From: Acidobacteriota bacterium
GTDB lineage: Bacteria > Acidobacteriota > Vicinamibacteria > Vicinamibacterales > JAKQTR01
Length of the DNA: 64,000 nucleotides
Reading direction: 5' to 3'
Assembly (NCBI GenBank): GCA_026393755.1
Contig: JAPKZO010000028.1
Location: 248,001 to 312,000 of the forward strand
The notes under the pieces were generated by a model that saw only the letters and a list, made by a program, of their open reading frames with translations, was not told the origin of the DNA and ran no database searches. Of the stretch, positions 53,310-62,170 are shown piece after piece; position 1 is the stretch's first letter, and each line of letters begins with the position of its first letter. A program made the translations under genes and the position numbers.

Positions 53310-53560
53310 GGGCGTTGGTTGGCCGCGTCGGCAAAGTGGTCGTCGTGGCGGCTCGACAGGTCATGCGTCCCCGATGCGAACCTGCCGAACACGCAGGCGG
53401 CGCGGGTCATCCGTTCGGCTCGACTCAGCCCCGCATGGTCCCGGAGCAACTGATCGACGCCCTCTCGAACCAGATCGGCCATCGATCGACCCGACGCGGA
53501 GGCCATGCGCTTCAGTAGCGTGGCTTGTTCCTGGGTCAGTTGAATCTGTGTGCGGATCAT
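53306..53560 (-). CDS. Ribbon-helix-helix antitoxin
   Basis: An 84-residue antitoxin beginning MIRTQIQLTQEQATLLKRMA and SGRSMADLVREGVDQLL, a classic RHH DNA-binding fold, with a longer C-terminal toxin-binding tail. Good ribosome-binding site (AGAGGTG). A perfect palindrome ATGACGTCAT at 53573-53582 just upstream is its probable operator. Confidence 0.88.
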   Translation of the reverse strand: MIRTQIQLTQEQATLLKRMASASGRSMADLVREGVDQLLRDHAGLSRAERMTRAACVFGRFASGTHDLSSRHDDHFADAANQRP

Positions 53561-53572
53561 CGCGGCACCTCT

Positions 53573-53582
53573 ATGACGTCAT
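53573..53582 (-). promoter_or_regulatory. Operator-like palindrome of RHH/PIN module
   Basis: ATGACGTCAT is a perfect 10-bp dyad 13 bp before the antitoxin start. A longer imperfect dyad ATGAT...ATCAT (53582-53604) adjoins. Suits autorepression. Confidence 0.5.
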
Positions 53583-53624
53583 GATGTGTAATCATGTTAT
53601 CATAACTGCGGGGATTATCTATTC

Positions 53625-53643
53625 AATTACTCCCGGAGTAATT
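53625..53643. repeat. Single palindrome at the 3-prime end of a DUF4143 gene
   Basis: AATTACTCCCGGAGTAATT is a perfect dyad. On the minus strand it encodes the last residues LLRE and the TAA stop of the ATPase gene. Confidence 0.9.
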
Positions 53644-54793
53644 GACTCCCCTTGGTGACGTGGGCGATGAGGTCGTCGAGCGAGATGAACGTGACGGTGA
53701 GCGATCCGTACGTCCGCGTGTAGGGATACATGCCGGAGAGATCGGCGGTCACGACGAACGATGGCCCCTCGGGGTAGGCAGTGCGGAAGATCTTCATCGC
53801 GGCCGGGTCGAACTCGCTTGCCGACCACTTGCATTCAATCGCCACGGGCGGCTGGCCGCGGTGCGCGATCACGAAGTCCACTTCTGTGCCGTGTTTGGTT
53901 TGCCAGTATCGGATCGGCGCGCGGCCGATGTGGGCCTGCAGCTCATTGAGGACCAGGTGCTCCCACAGCGTGCCCAGGTCGTCGCGGCGCAGGCTCGTCC
54001 ATCCCCTCTCGTGGCAGATGAACCCCGTGTCGAACCCGTAGGCCTTCGGCGCGGACACGATTTCGGCTCGGGCGCTGCCCGCAAAGGGCCGGACCAGGTG
54101 GACGACGAACGTGGCTTCGAGCACCGCCACGTAGTTGCTGACCGTGGTGCGACTGATCTCGCACTCGCGTGCGAAGCTGGTGGCGTCGAAGATGCCGCCG
54201 CTCCGGATCATCAGCAATTCGACCAGCCGCTTGAAGGCGTGCTGGCGTTCCAGGCGGAAGAGTTCTTGAATGTCGCGCGCCCAGAAGGCGTCGAGCCACT
54301 CCTGGTATTCGCCTTCCGGCAGCGTGGCGCTCGTGAAGAAGGGCGGGAGGCCCCCTCGCAGCAGTCGGTGCTGGATGTCGGTCGCCCCGAAATCTGCGAG
54401 GTCCGCCATCACCATCGGGGTCAGCCACACTTCCTCCTTGCGGCCCGCGAGTGTGTCGCGAAACCGGGCCGAAGCGCCCAGCGTTGAGGAGCCGGTGGCC
54501 AGAATCCGGACGTCGGGAAAGTGGTCGGCGGCGATCTTTAGAAGTTCCGTGGGATCGGGCAGGCGGTGGATTTCGTCGAGGATGACGAGGCGGCCGCGGG
54601 AGGACTGGAGGAAGGCCTCGGGGTCGGCGAGCCGGGCTCGGGTGCGGGGCAATTCGCAGTCGTAGTAGTCCGCGCTGGGCAGTGACTGTGCAAGAACCGA
54701 CTTGCCGGCTCGGCGGACGCCCATCAGCCAGATGATGGAGCGTCGGTCCCATGCCTGGGCCAGGCGGCGATGCCAGAAGCGGCGCTCAAACAC
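53627..54793 (-). CDS. AAA ATPase with DUF4143 domain (2)
   Basis: A 388-residue predicted ATPase. Walker A GVRRAGKS (25-32), Walker B RLVILDEIHRLPDPTELL, a winged-helix-like segment (CEISRTTVSNYVAVLEATF) and a nuclease-like C-terminus with EVDFVI and AIECKW. I use a GTG start (54793), where the sequence FERRFWHRRL begins the family's N-terminus; the longer frame reads low-quality sequence. The terminal LLRE and stop come from the palindrome at 53625. Confidence 0.85.
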   Translation of the reverse strand: MFERRFWHRRLAQAWDRRSIIWLMGVRRAGKSVLAQSLPSADYYDCELPRTRARLADPEAFLQSSRGRLVILDEIHRLPDPTELLKIAADHFPDVRILATGSSTLGASARFRDTLAGRKEEVWLTPMVMADLADFGATDIQHRLLRGGLPPFFTSATLPEGEYQEWLDAFWARDIQELFRLERQHAFKRLVELLMIRSGGIFDATSFARECEISRTTVSNYVAVLEATFVVHLVRPFAGSARAEIVSAPKAYGFDTGFICHERGWTSLRRDDLGTLWEHLVLNELQAHIGRAPIRYWQTKHGTEVDFVIAHRGQPPVAIECKWSASEFDPAAMKIFRTAYPEGPSFVVTADLSGMYPYTRTYGSLTVTFISLDDLIAHVTKGSQLLRE

Positions 54794-54894
54794 GCCAACA
54801 GTATTGCATATGGGTGAACCAGGCGCAATATTGTTCGCGTGGCGTACTGGTCTGCTTTTCGAGCGGCGTAGCGAGGAAATGCGCAGCGTACGTC

Positions 54895-55082
54895 GAACGG
54901 CCGCCCCCGCGGTGTGTGCGGTCAGGCGGCCATGAGGGTGAATTGTCATCCCGGCGGCTTGTCTCGCCGTAGCCCCTCGGCGCGAGCGTGGGGGCGAAGG
55001 CGGAACGCCCGGGGCCCCCGACGCGGCAGCCGCGTTGGGGTGGCCTACGGGATCCAGAGAGGTGCGGGCTTGCTGCCTTCGG
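54895..55082. repeat. Diverged copy of the rmlA-downstream sequence
   Basis: Shares long stretches with 58217-58440: GAGGGTGAAT(T/C)GTCAT, CGACGCGGCAGCCGCGTTGG and ATCCAGAGAGGT, in the same order and orientation. The GC-rich hairpin at its left end is present but has lost the T-run that makes the 58217 copy a terminator. Confidence 0.8.
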
Positions 55083-55148
55083 GGTATCCGCCAGCAGCCG
55101 CCCCAGGTACCGCCCGTAATCGCTCTTGCCGAGGCCGTGCGTCGGCGC
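55083..55148 (-). pseudogene. rmlA 3-prime fragment
   Basis: The minus strand reads [17 protein letters not shown], matching the C-terminus of the intact rmlA at 58458 ([17 protein letters not shown]). Only about 20 codons remain. Confidence 0.8.
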
Positions 55149-55165
55149 TCCCGCCGACGAGGGAA

Positions 55166-55320
55166 TCAGGATGCCGGTCGATGCACGCGTATCAGTTGGC
55201 CCGCCAGGGTGCCGGACGTGGTGATCGCCCGGTCAATCCGCTCAGCCTGGCGGAGAACACAGTGCCCTGGGTGCAGACGACGATGCCGGCGTGGTGATGC
55301 GGGGCTTCCGGCGTCAGTCC
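55166..55320 (-). pseudogene. DUF5615 (PIN-like) toxin fragment
   Basis: One frame gives HHAGIVVCTQGTVF, another, after a shift, AERIDRAITTSGTLAGQLIRV and HRPAS before a stop. This order resembles the C-terminus of small PIN-like DUF5615 proteins. The beginning is cut off next to the palindrome array. Remembered motif, so moderate certainty. Confidence 0.4.
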
Positions 55321-55359
55321 GTCCGCGGGCGGGCCTTGGCACGAGATCCGCGGTGGCAC

Positions 55360-55437
55360 AAGCACTCCCGGAGTAATTGGGTCCCGCGCAATTACTCCGG
55401 GAGTAATTACGAAACCGTAATCACTCCGGGAGTGATT
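55360..55437. repeat. Array of three palindromes, inverted relative to the others
   Basis: Copies at 55360, 55390 and 55419. Spacers GGGTCCCGCGC (11) and ACGAAACCGT (10) resemble the reverse complements of the other spacers (GGCCCGCCCGC and ACAAAACTGT), and the arms show the reverse T/C asymmetry. Its 10-bp spacer carries a paired G-C substitution in the predicted hairpin. Confidence 0.9.
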
Positions 55438-55490
55438 TCCGTTCGGTGTCCAAACACCCCGAGAGTGGTAAACTGAATCGTCTTACAAAA

Positions 55491-55507
55491 ACGGAAAACA
55501 ATTCCGT
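55491..55507 (+). promoter_or_regulatory. Operator-like dyad before DUF4143 gene 3
   Basis: ACGGAA-AACAA-TTCCGT is a perfect 6-bp inverted repeat in an AT-rich stretch just before the start at 55520, in a place to block transcription. Confidence 0.4.
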
Positions 55508-55519
55508 ATTAGTAAAGCA

Positions 55520-56698
55520 ATGGGTGCGTTTATGTACATTCCCAGAACCGCGGAAGCGACCCTGGTCGATATGGCCAATCAGTTCAAGGTCCTGGCCGTA
55601 ACCGGGCCGCGCCAGTCCGGTAAGACGACGCTTGTCCGTCATGTCTTCTCCGACAAGCCTTACGCGAGCCTCGAGAATCCGGACACGCGGGAGTTCGCCC
55701 TGCGCGATCCCCGCCGGTTCTTGCGGCAGTTTGCGAGCGGCGCCGTCCTGGACGAGGTACAGCGCTGCCCGGAGCTTCTCTCGTACCTGCAAGGGATAGT
55801 CGACCAGTCTCAAGAGCGCGGGCACTTTGTGCTCACCGGATCGCAGCATTTGGGTCTTATGGAGAAAATCTCGCAGTCGCTCGCCGGCCGCGTGGGAGTG
55901 CTGCACCTGCTTCCGTTCAGTCTGCGCGAGCTGACCGACGGCGGCGTTCGGCCCGAGAGCGTCGACGCCCTTCTCTTCGCAGGCGGCTATCCGCCTGTCC
56001 ACGATGGCCACGCGTCCCCGGAGAAATGGTACAACGCCTACATCGACACGTATGTCGAGCGGGACATGCGGCAACTGGTCAATGTCCACGACAGGGATCG
56101 GTTCCTGCGGTTCATGCGGCTGTTGGCCGACAGCATCGGCCAACTCGTGAACATGACAAGGATCGGGTCGGACTGCGGCGTGGACCAGAAGACGGTGAAG
56201 GCGTGGCTCGCGATCCTGGAGACCGGGTTCATCATCTACAGGCTGCGCCCGCACCACGAGAACTTCCGCAAGCGGCTGGTCAAGACGCCCAAGCTGTACT
56301 TCCACGATACCGGCCTGGCCGCGAGGCTCCTCGGCATTGAGAAGGTGGACCAGTTGGGGACGCACCGCATGCGGGGCGTCCTGTTCGAGAACTGGGTCGT
56401 GTCGGAGTTGCTCAAGGGCAGGCACAATCTGGCCAGGAGCGACAACCTGTTCTTCTGGAGGGACAACACGGGCGCCGAGGTGGACATCATCGCGGATCAG
56501 GCAGGCGTTCTGCTTCCCATCGAGGTCAAGTCCGGGATGACGATCGCCTCTGACTGGTTCGACGGGCTCGCGAAGTGGCACCGGCTGGCGGGGGAGCGCG
56601 CGGCGAAGCCCGTGCTCGTCTACGGGGGCGAGGCCAGGCAGTCGCGCGAGATCGCCGAGGTGTTGCCCTGGTCGGACGTTGGGGAGTTGACCGGGTGA
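55520..56698 (+). CDS. AAA ATPase with DUF4143 domain (3)
   Basis: A 392-residue ATPase. Walker A GPRQSGKT at 29-36, Walker B AVLDEVQRCPELLSYLQ, sensor-like HFVLTGSQHLGLM, a winged-helix segment (GVDQKTVKAWLAILETGF) and the DUF4143 end with AEVDIIADQ and PIEVKSG. Lies between the two copies of the rmlA-downstream sequence together with the next ATPase. Start 55520; an alternative ATG five codons downstream is closer to the conserved core. Confidence 0.88.
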   Translation: MGAFMYIPRTAEATLVDMANQFKVLAVTGPRQSGKTTLVRHVFSDKPYASLENPDTREFALRDPRRFLRQFASGAVLDEVQRCPELLSYLQGIVDQSQERGHFVLTGSQHLGLMEKISQSLAGRVGVLHLLPFSLRELTDGGVRPESVDALLFAGGYPPVHDGHASPEKWYNAYIDTYVERDMRQLVNVHDRDRFLRFMRLLADSIGQLVNMTRIGSDCGVDQKTVKAWLAILETGFIIYRLRPHHENFRKRLVKTPKLYFHDTGLAARLLGIEKVDQLGTHRMRGVLFENWVVSELLKGRHNLARSDNLFFWRDNTGAEVDIIADQAGVLLPIEVKSGMTIASDWFDGLAKWHRLAGERAAKPVLVYGGEARQSREIAEVLPWSDVGELTG

Positions 56699-56764
56699 CA
56701 GGCATCCGGGACGCGAAACACAGGCGTCTCACCGCTCAAGGAGCGAAGCCGCTCGTCTCACCAT

Positions 56765-57988
56765 CTACATCGGCAGCGCGGCCAGCCAGCAACTGGCCGG
56801 GGCGACGACGACCGGGAGCGAGTCGTTGGTGTATGTCTTGAACGTGCGTGCGTTCCGCACGAGCTGCACCGCGGGAACTCTCAGGGCTCGCTGCATCTTC
56901 AGCAATGGTTCAGTCGGGCGCTCGTCGGCGAGCTTGGCTTCCGCCAGCAACACCGGTTCGCGATTGTTGGTCACCAGGAAGTCCACCTCCTGATGCTCTT
57001 TGTTCCTGATGAAGTGCACCGCGAAGTCGCCGGCTCCCATCGCATTCCAGCAACTGACAGCCCGCCACAATTCGAGGGCCACTTGATTTTCGAAGCGGGC
57101 GGCCGGGTCCTTTACGCGCGGCACATCAAACAGGTAGACCTTGCGCTCCTTCTGGATGGCGCGCGCGATGCGTTCGGTCCAGGTGGTCAGAGCGAAGGTC
57201 AGATAGAAGCGCTCCATGACGCTCAGCCAACTCTGCACGGTGGTATACGCCAGTTTCAGGTCGCGCGCCAGCGAGGGCAGCGACAGCGGGTTGCCGACCT
57301 TTGACGGCAGCAGATTGAACAGCGTCTCGACGTCGCTGACCGAGCGAATCCCCGTCATGTCGCGGATGTCCTCGCGGACGATGCCCTGGCTATAGGTTGC
57401 GGACCAGCGCCGGTACGACGCCACACGTCCGTTCAGGTACGGTTCCGGGAATCCGCTGAGTGTTTCCAGCCGGTCCCAAATTGCTGACAGCTCCTCCTGG
57501 CGGTCGAGCGAGACGAGGAGCGGGTCGCGGAGAAACGCGTCCATCTCGCGGTTCGCGTTGCCCAACTCTCCGATCGTCAGCGGCCAGAGCTGAAACTGGA
57601 GGTACCTGCCGGCCAGCGAATCGCCACCGCGTTGGTACAGGTCCAGCCGCCCGCTTCCTGTCACGAGGAACTGGTAATCGGATCGACACTCGTCGTAGGC
57701 GCCCTTGAGGTAGTTCTTCCAGTTTCGATACTTATGGATCTCGTCGAACACAATCAGTGGACGTGAGGCGTCGTGTCTCGGGATCCCGGTGAAGAATGTG
57801 GGGTTGTCGATCAGTTGCGACTGATGACTCGGAATGTCCCAATTGCAGTAGAGGTGGTTCCGGAACTGGCCGGCGATGAGTCCCGCCAAGGTGGTCTTGC
57901 CGGACTGGCGAGGCCCCGAGATGAAGACCATGGCCTTTTCCGAAGCGAGTGCGCTCCAGATGCGGAGGTACGGCTGTCGCTGCTCCAT
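56765..57988 (-). CDS. AAA ATPase with DUF4143 domain (4)
   Basis: A 407-residue ATPase with Walker A GPRQSGKT (25-32), Walker B LIVFDEIHKYRNWKNYLKG, FLVTGSGRLDLYQRGG, a winged-helix-like stretch (LKLAYTTVQSWLSVMERF) and a terminal nuclease-like pattern QEVDFLVTNN and LAEAKLAD. Sequence differs strongly from the other three. Upstream AT-rich region (57989-58060) likely carries its promoter. Confidence 0.87.
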   Translation of the reverse strand: MEQRQPYLRIWSALASEKAMVFISGPRQSGKTTLAGLIAGQFRNHLYCNWDIPSHQSQLIDNPTFFTGIPRHDASRPLIVFDEIHKYRNWKNYLKGAYDECRSDYQFLVTGSGRLDLYQRGGDSLAGRYLQFQLWPLTIGELGNANREMDAFLRDPLLVSLDRQEELSAIWDRLETLSGFPEPYLNGRVASYRRWSATYSQGIVREDIRDMTGIRSVSDVETLFNLLPSKVGNPLSLPSLARDLKLAYTTVQSWLSVMERFYLTFALTTWTERIARAIQKERKVYLFDVPRVKDPAARFENQVALELWRAVSCWNAMGAGDFAVHFIRNKEHQEVDFLVTNNREPVLLAEAKLADERPTEPLLKMQRALRVPAVQLVRNARTFKTYTNDSLPVVVAPASCWLAALPM

Positions 57989-58457
57989 GGTGACTATTAT
58001 TTGTTGATTACTAACATAGTCAAGACTATTCTTGCAAACACACTAAGAACCGTGTTGTGCCGGTCACTCGCGACCACTTATTCCGGCCATCGCGAACGCA
58101 CACATTTCTTATGTTTCTCGCACGTCATGTTTGACAGACTGTGTTTGGACCGGCTGATAAGCACTCCCGCTGACGATCACAGTGCCTCCAGTTGAACCGC
58201 GGTGCCTGGCGTACCGAAAAACGGCCGCCCCCGCGATGAGCGCGGTCGGGCGGCCCTGAGGGTGAATCGTCATGCCGGCGACTTGTCTCGCCGTAGCCCG
58301 ATCCGCCTCCGCGCGCGGCGCTTCGGCGAGACCTCAGCGAAGCTCTTCGCGGCGAAGTCTGGGCGGAGGCGGAAGGCCGGGTCCCCCGACGCGGCAGCCG
58401 CGTTGGGGTGGCAGGCCGGCATCCAGAGAGGTTCGGGTTTGGCTGGGGCTTTTGCCT
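57989..58457. other. Intergenic, AT-rich promoter zone and rmlA-downstream repeat
   Basis: 57989-58200 is AT-rich and should include the promoter of the ATPase gene at 57988. 58217-58440 is the intact copy of the sequence duplicated at 54895. No gene is supported. Confidence 0.55.
58217..58255 (-). terminator. Rho-independent terminator of the rmlA operon
   Basis: A strong GC-rich hairpin (GGCCGCCC ... GGGCGGCC, inner CCGCG/CGCGG) is followed on the minus strand by TTTTT. It lies about 200 bp beyond the rmlA stop. Confidence 0.75.
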
Positions 58458-59333
58458 CTATTCTGTCAACAGCCGCGCGAGATACCGCCCGTAGTCGCTC
58501 TTGCCGAGGTCGTGCGCCAGCGTCGCCAACTGTTCGGCGTCAATGTAGCCGAGCCGGTACGCGATTTCCTCCGGGCAGGCTATTTTCAAACCCTGCCGGC
58601 GTTCGATTGTCTGGATGAAGAGGCTCGCTTCGAGCATTGATTCGTGCGTGCCCGTGTCGAGCCACGCGTAGCCGCGTCCCATGCGTTCGACCGTGAGTTG
58701 CCCGCGCTCGAGGTAGAGCCGGTTCAGGTCCGTGATTTCCAGTTCGCCGCGCGCCGACGCCTTGAGCGAGGCCGCCATGTCCGTCACCTGGTCGTCGTAG
58801 AAGTACAGCCCCGTCACTGCGTAACTTGATTTCGGTTCCTTCGGCTTCTCCTCGATCGAGGTGGCTCTGCGCTGTTCGTCGAAGGCAACGACGCCGTATC
58901 GTTCCGGATCGTCAACGTGGTAGGCGAACACCGTCGCCCCTCGTGTCTGGCCCACCACGCGCGCCAGCAGCGTCTGCAGGTTGTCGCCGTAGAAGATGTT
59001 GTCGCCGAGCACGAGCGCGGATGGTGCGCCATCCACGAAGGTGCGGCCGATGATGAACGCCTGCGCCAGCCCGCCCGGAGATTGCTGCACCGCATACTCC
59101 AGGTTGATGCCCCACTGCCGGCCGTCACCCAGCAGGTGCTGGAATCGCGGCGTGTCCTGCGGCGTCGAGATGACCAGCACGTCCCGGATCCCCGCCAGCA
59201 TCAGCGTGGTCAGCGGGTAGTAGATCATCGGCTTGTCGTAGATCGGCAGGAGCTGCTTCGACACCGCCTGCGTCACCGGATACAAGCGCGTCCCCGCCCC
59301 GCCAGCCAGGATGATGCCTTTTCGATCGCTCAT
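58458..59333 (-). CDS. rmlA: Glucose-1-phosphate thymidylyltransferase
   Basis: Catalyses dTTP + glucose-1-phosphate to dTDP-glucose, the first step toward dTDP-rhamnose and related sugars. The 291-residue protein has the complete signature: [69 protein letters not shown], and [15 protein letters not shown] near the end. The 3-prime end and its downstream sequence occur as a decayed copy at 54895-55148. Confidence 0.97.
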   Translation of the reverse strand: MSDRKGIILAGGAGTRLYPVTQAVSKQLLPIYDKPMIYYPLTTLMLAGIRDVLVISTPQDTPRFQHLLGDGRQWGINLEYAVQQSPGGLAQAFIIGRTFVDGAPSALVLGDNIFYGDNLQTLLARVVGQTRGATVFAYHVDDPERYGVVAFDEQRRATSIEEKPKEPKSSYAVTGLYFYDDQVTDMAASLKASARGELEITDLNRLYLERGQLTVERMGRGYAWLDTGTHESMLEASLFIQTIERRQGLKIACPEEIAYRLGYIDAEQLATLAHDLGKSDYGRYLARLLTE

Positions 59334-59566
59334 GGGATGCTCAGTGTACTCCGGAGGAATCGCCTACCGAACCGCGACAAGCTCACGTTCTGGCTTCGTC
59401 GTTGTCGCTCGCCGCAGATGAGGGCGCAGGTCGTCCCCTTCTCCGCGAAGTATCGATCGTCGAGGCCGGCTGTGGCAGGCAAACAGAACAGCAATTGGTT
59501 TCGAGCGTCTCCCCGAGGTCCTGTTACCAGAAGCCGAATTTGCAAGCTCTGACAGATTGCCAGGAA

Positions 59567-60556
59567 TCACACTTCTCCTCTCGCCCTCATTTCCCTTACT
59601 GCTTCTCGCCAGCCAGATGCCATGTCATATCGGGGTGTAAACCCCAGAACAGAATGAATTCGTTGCCCACCTACTGCGATATCTTCGGTATATTTGTCTA
59701 ATGCGGCACGTGACACGGGTGCGTGAAGCCCGACGAGTCTTGCCAGATCTTCGATCGTGGCAGCAACAGCCCGAACCGGCCCGATGGGGAATGAGATCTT
59801 TGGCCGCGCCCGCCCGAGCGCGTCGCACATCCCACACAAGATTTCCTTCATGCTGTGGATCTCGCCATCGGTCACATTGAAGATGCCCCCGGAGGCATCT
59901 GGATGTGTCATGCAGAGAACCGCGGCGCTCGCCACGTCCTTGACATAGATCAAGGTGCGGCGGTTTTCTCCCTGGCCTATCGGAACAAATCGGTTCCTTG
60001 CCAATGCAAGGAGAAGCCGTCGGTAATTTCCCGCAACCCTTGAACCATACACCGCCGCGACGCGCAACACCACGCCCATAGGCTGACCACGGCCATCCAG
60101 CGCAGACAGCACAATTTGCTCCGCGGCGCGCTTGGTTAGTCCATAGAGCGAATCGGGGTGCGGAGTGGTCAGTTCGTCTGCAGTGCTCCCGCCGGTACTT
60201 CCGTACACATTAATCGTACTAAAGAACACTATCCGTCTAACGCCAGCTCTAATCGCCGCGTCCACGACCGCCGCAGTGCCATCGACGTTAACCCTCCGGT
60301 ATTCTTCCGCCGATTCACCCGTCGAGCTGGCACTCGGCACCAAGGCGGCCATATGAATAACCGACTCCACGTCAGCCATCGCGGCCTGAACCGCGGCCGG
60401 ATCGGTCACATCGCCGATCCGAGCATCAACGCCATCGGATGCGCCCCCTGAAGGTACGGACCAGCAAGACAACGAACGGACTCTGTAGCCCAGCCCACAT
60501 AACTCAGCCACAACATACGGCCCGACAGCACCGGTCGCACCTGTTACAAGGACCAT
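59567..60556 (-). CDS. NAD-dependent epimerase/dehydratase
   Basis: A 329-residue extended SDR: Rossmann motif VLVTGATGAVGPYVV at the start, FFSTINVYGS and LYGLTKRAAEQIV (YxxxK) for catalysis, VYGSRVAGNYRRLL downstream. Likely produces a nucleotide sugar for the polymer. Ends 26 bp before... the preceding gene in the operon (initiating sugar transferase) lies downstream at 60583 on the same strand. Confidence 0.85.
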   Translation of the reverse strand: MVLVTGATGAVGPYVVAELCGLGYRVRSLSCWSVPSGGASDGVDARIGDVTDPAAVQAAMADVESVIHMAALVPSASSTGESAEEYRRVNVDGTAAVVDAAIRAGVRRIVFFSTINVYGSTGGSTADELTTPHPDSLYGLTKRAAEQIVLSALDGRGQPMGVVLRVAAVYGSRVAGNYRRLLLALARNRFVPIGQGENRRTLIYVKDVASAAVLCMTHPDASGGIFNVTDGEIHSMKEILCGMCDALGRARPKISFPIGPVRAVAATIEDLARLVGLHAPVSRAALDKYTEDIAVGGQRIHSVLGFTPRYDMASGWREAVREMRARGEV

Positions 60557-60582
60557 TCCTCCCCCAAGATACGATCAGAACG

Positions 60583-62076
60583 CTACTGACGCTCTAAACA
60601 CCTCTTCATTAGAGCAAACGCCTTCTCCTTTGGAGCGCCTTTCCCCCATAACATCAATCGAATGGTGTAATAAGCAATCGCACAATCACACCTTAGCGTT
60701 TTGCCTCTCACATACACTTCAGAATACAGACCTTCCAGTTCCAGCCGCTCCTGAGGAGTTAGACTCAGTTTTCCAACCACCTGGGTTATCCCCGTAATTC
60801 CTGCCGGCGAATCGAATCTTCTTTCCCATCCTTTGTGTCTCTTCAACAGAGCAAGATTCTCGAGAGGAAGTGGTCTGTTGCCGACCAAGCTAATCCCATC
60901 AAACAGCACATTGAGCAGTTGAAGCAATTCCACGATTTGCGTCTTCTCAAGCACTCTTCCCAAAGGCGTATAGACCTCGCAGTCCAGTGGAATATCCAGG
61001 AATCCGTCCCGCATAAAGCGTTCTTTCAATCTATGCTTAGGATCGGTTGCGTTCTTGATCATGGACCGAAATTTGTAAGTGAAGATCTTCTGGTTTGCGG
61101 ACACATAGCGTTCTGACCGATAGAGTATGGGCCTCCCCTCGAATATGAGGAGCAGACAGGAACATGTCAGTATAAGAGGCAGACATAATAGTAGGAGCAA
61201 CAGCGAGGAAACTACATCAATAGATCTCTTGATTCGATGCGACAACCTCTCACCCCGGCGACCTGTGCCCATCAGGGGATTGGCGACAACACTGACGGTT
61301 GGGATGCCATCCAGATTGATTACCTTTGTGTCGATAAAGTCGCGCATCAATCGATCCGGGATCAGGTTGATGGCAACGTGTGTACCAGCCAAATCGCCAA
61401 CGAGGGTAAGGATTCTCTCTTCCGCCCTGATCGGTAGGGCGATGTAGACGTAGTCCAAGAGCCCGCGCCTTGCGGTGTCGACCAGGTCGTCGAGGTTTCC
61501 CCGGATCTGAATGTTGGACTCTGGAACCGTTTCCTGTTGCACAAAATCATCATAGAGACCATAGATTGACAATCCGGTCCAGGGGTTGTTCAGAATCGAG
61601 CGTGCAACCGTAGTACCTAGGATGCCAGCGCCAGCTATGGCAACGGCCCTCGAGTCTCGGCCTTTCCTGCGAAAACGCCGCTGTGAGATGCGTACGGCCA
61701 CTCGCCACAAGAGAAGCCCCGCTGCGCCAGACAGGTACCACGTTGCAAGAAGGCGACGACCGGATCCACCCGTCACTCTCAGAAAGAGAATGAGTGCAGT
61801 GGCCAGCAGGAATACCACGGACCATGAGCTGATTACTGTCCTGCTTTCCGCCCAGACAGAGGACGTGCGCCACGACTTGTAGAGTTTGTTGTCCCTTGCG
61901 AAATAGTAGAAGAGAAGCACGGACGTGGCGGCGATCAGGCTGATGCGCCGATCCCAAGGGAAGCCGTGCATTGATGCGGATATATAGAAGCACCCGACGA
62001 TCAATAGTGCGTCCAGAACAATGCAGGCGATCTCTAGTGTTCGGCCGTGTCTTTGGGTGAGGCTATTGTAGGGCAT
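60583..62076 (-). CDS. Undecaprenyl-phosphate sugar phosphotransferase (WcaJ/WbaP-like)
   Basis: A 497-residue initiating enzyme that puts the first sugar phosphate on undecaprenyl phosphate. N-terminal four to five helices (about 15-120), a nucleotide-binding-like middle (AGAGILGTTVARSIL), another helix near 285-305, and the catalytic PglC-like domain with RSIDVVSSLLLLLL, YKFRSM, EKTQIVELLQLLNVL and VGNRPLP. It lies 26 bp upstream of the epimerase gene at 60556 in transcription order. Lower GC than the average of the window. Confidence 0.88.
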   Translation of the reverse strand: MPYNSLTQRHGRTLEIACIVLDALLIVGCFYISASMHGFPWDRRISLIAATSVLLFYYFARDNKLYKSWRTSSVWAESRTVISSWSVVFLLATALILFLRVTGGSGRRLLATWYLSGAAGLLLWRVAVRISQRRFRRKGRDSRAVAIAGAGILGTTVARSILNNPWTGLSIYGLYDDFVQQETVPESNIQIRGNLDDLVDTARRGLLDYVYIALPIRAEERILTLVGDLAGTHVAINLIPDRLMRDFIDTKVINLDGIPTVSVVANPLMGTGRRGERLSHRIKRSIDVVSSLLLLLLCLPLILTCSCLLLIFEGRPILYRSERYVSANQKIFTYKFRSMIKNATDPKHRLKERFMRDGFLDIPLDCEVYTPLGRVLEKTQIVELLQLLNVLFDGISLVGNRPLPLENLALLKRHKGWERRFDSPAGITGITQVVGKLSLTPQERLELEGLYSEVYVRGKTLRCDCAIAYYTIRLMLWGKGAPKEKAFALMKRCLERQ

Positions 62077-62170
62077 GAAGATGTGAAGTGTCCGGGATCG
62101 GCAGTCGTGGCGTGGCCGTGTGTCGTGAGAGATCGCTGACAGGCACTAAATCAATTCTGGAGCCTCGACA

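Larger units (their letters stand above)
54794..55519. other. Gene-poor segment with remnants
   Basis: No intact gene. It holds a diverged copy (54895-55150) of the region downstream of rmlA, an rmlA 3-prime fragment, a DUF5615-like fragment (55166-55320), a three-palindrome array (55360-55437) and the promoter of the next ATPase gene. Confidence 0.65.

Noticed and set aside
55421-56581. Minus-strand frame opposite DUF4143 gene 3
   Set aside because: Antisense shadow; the plus strand carries intact Walker and nuclease-like motifs.
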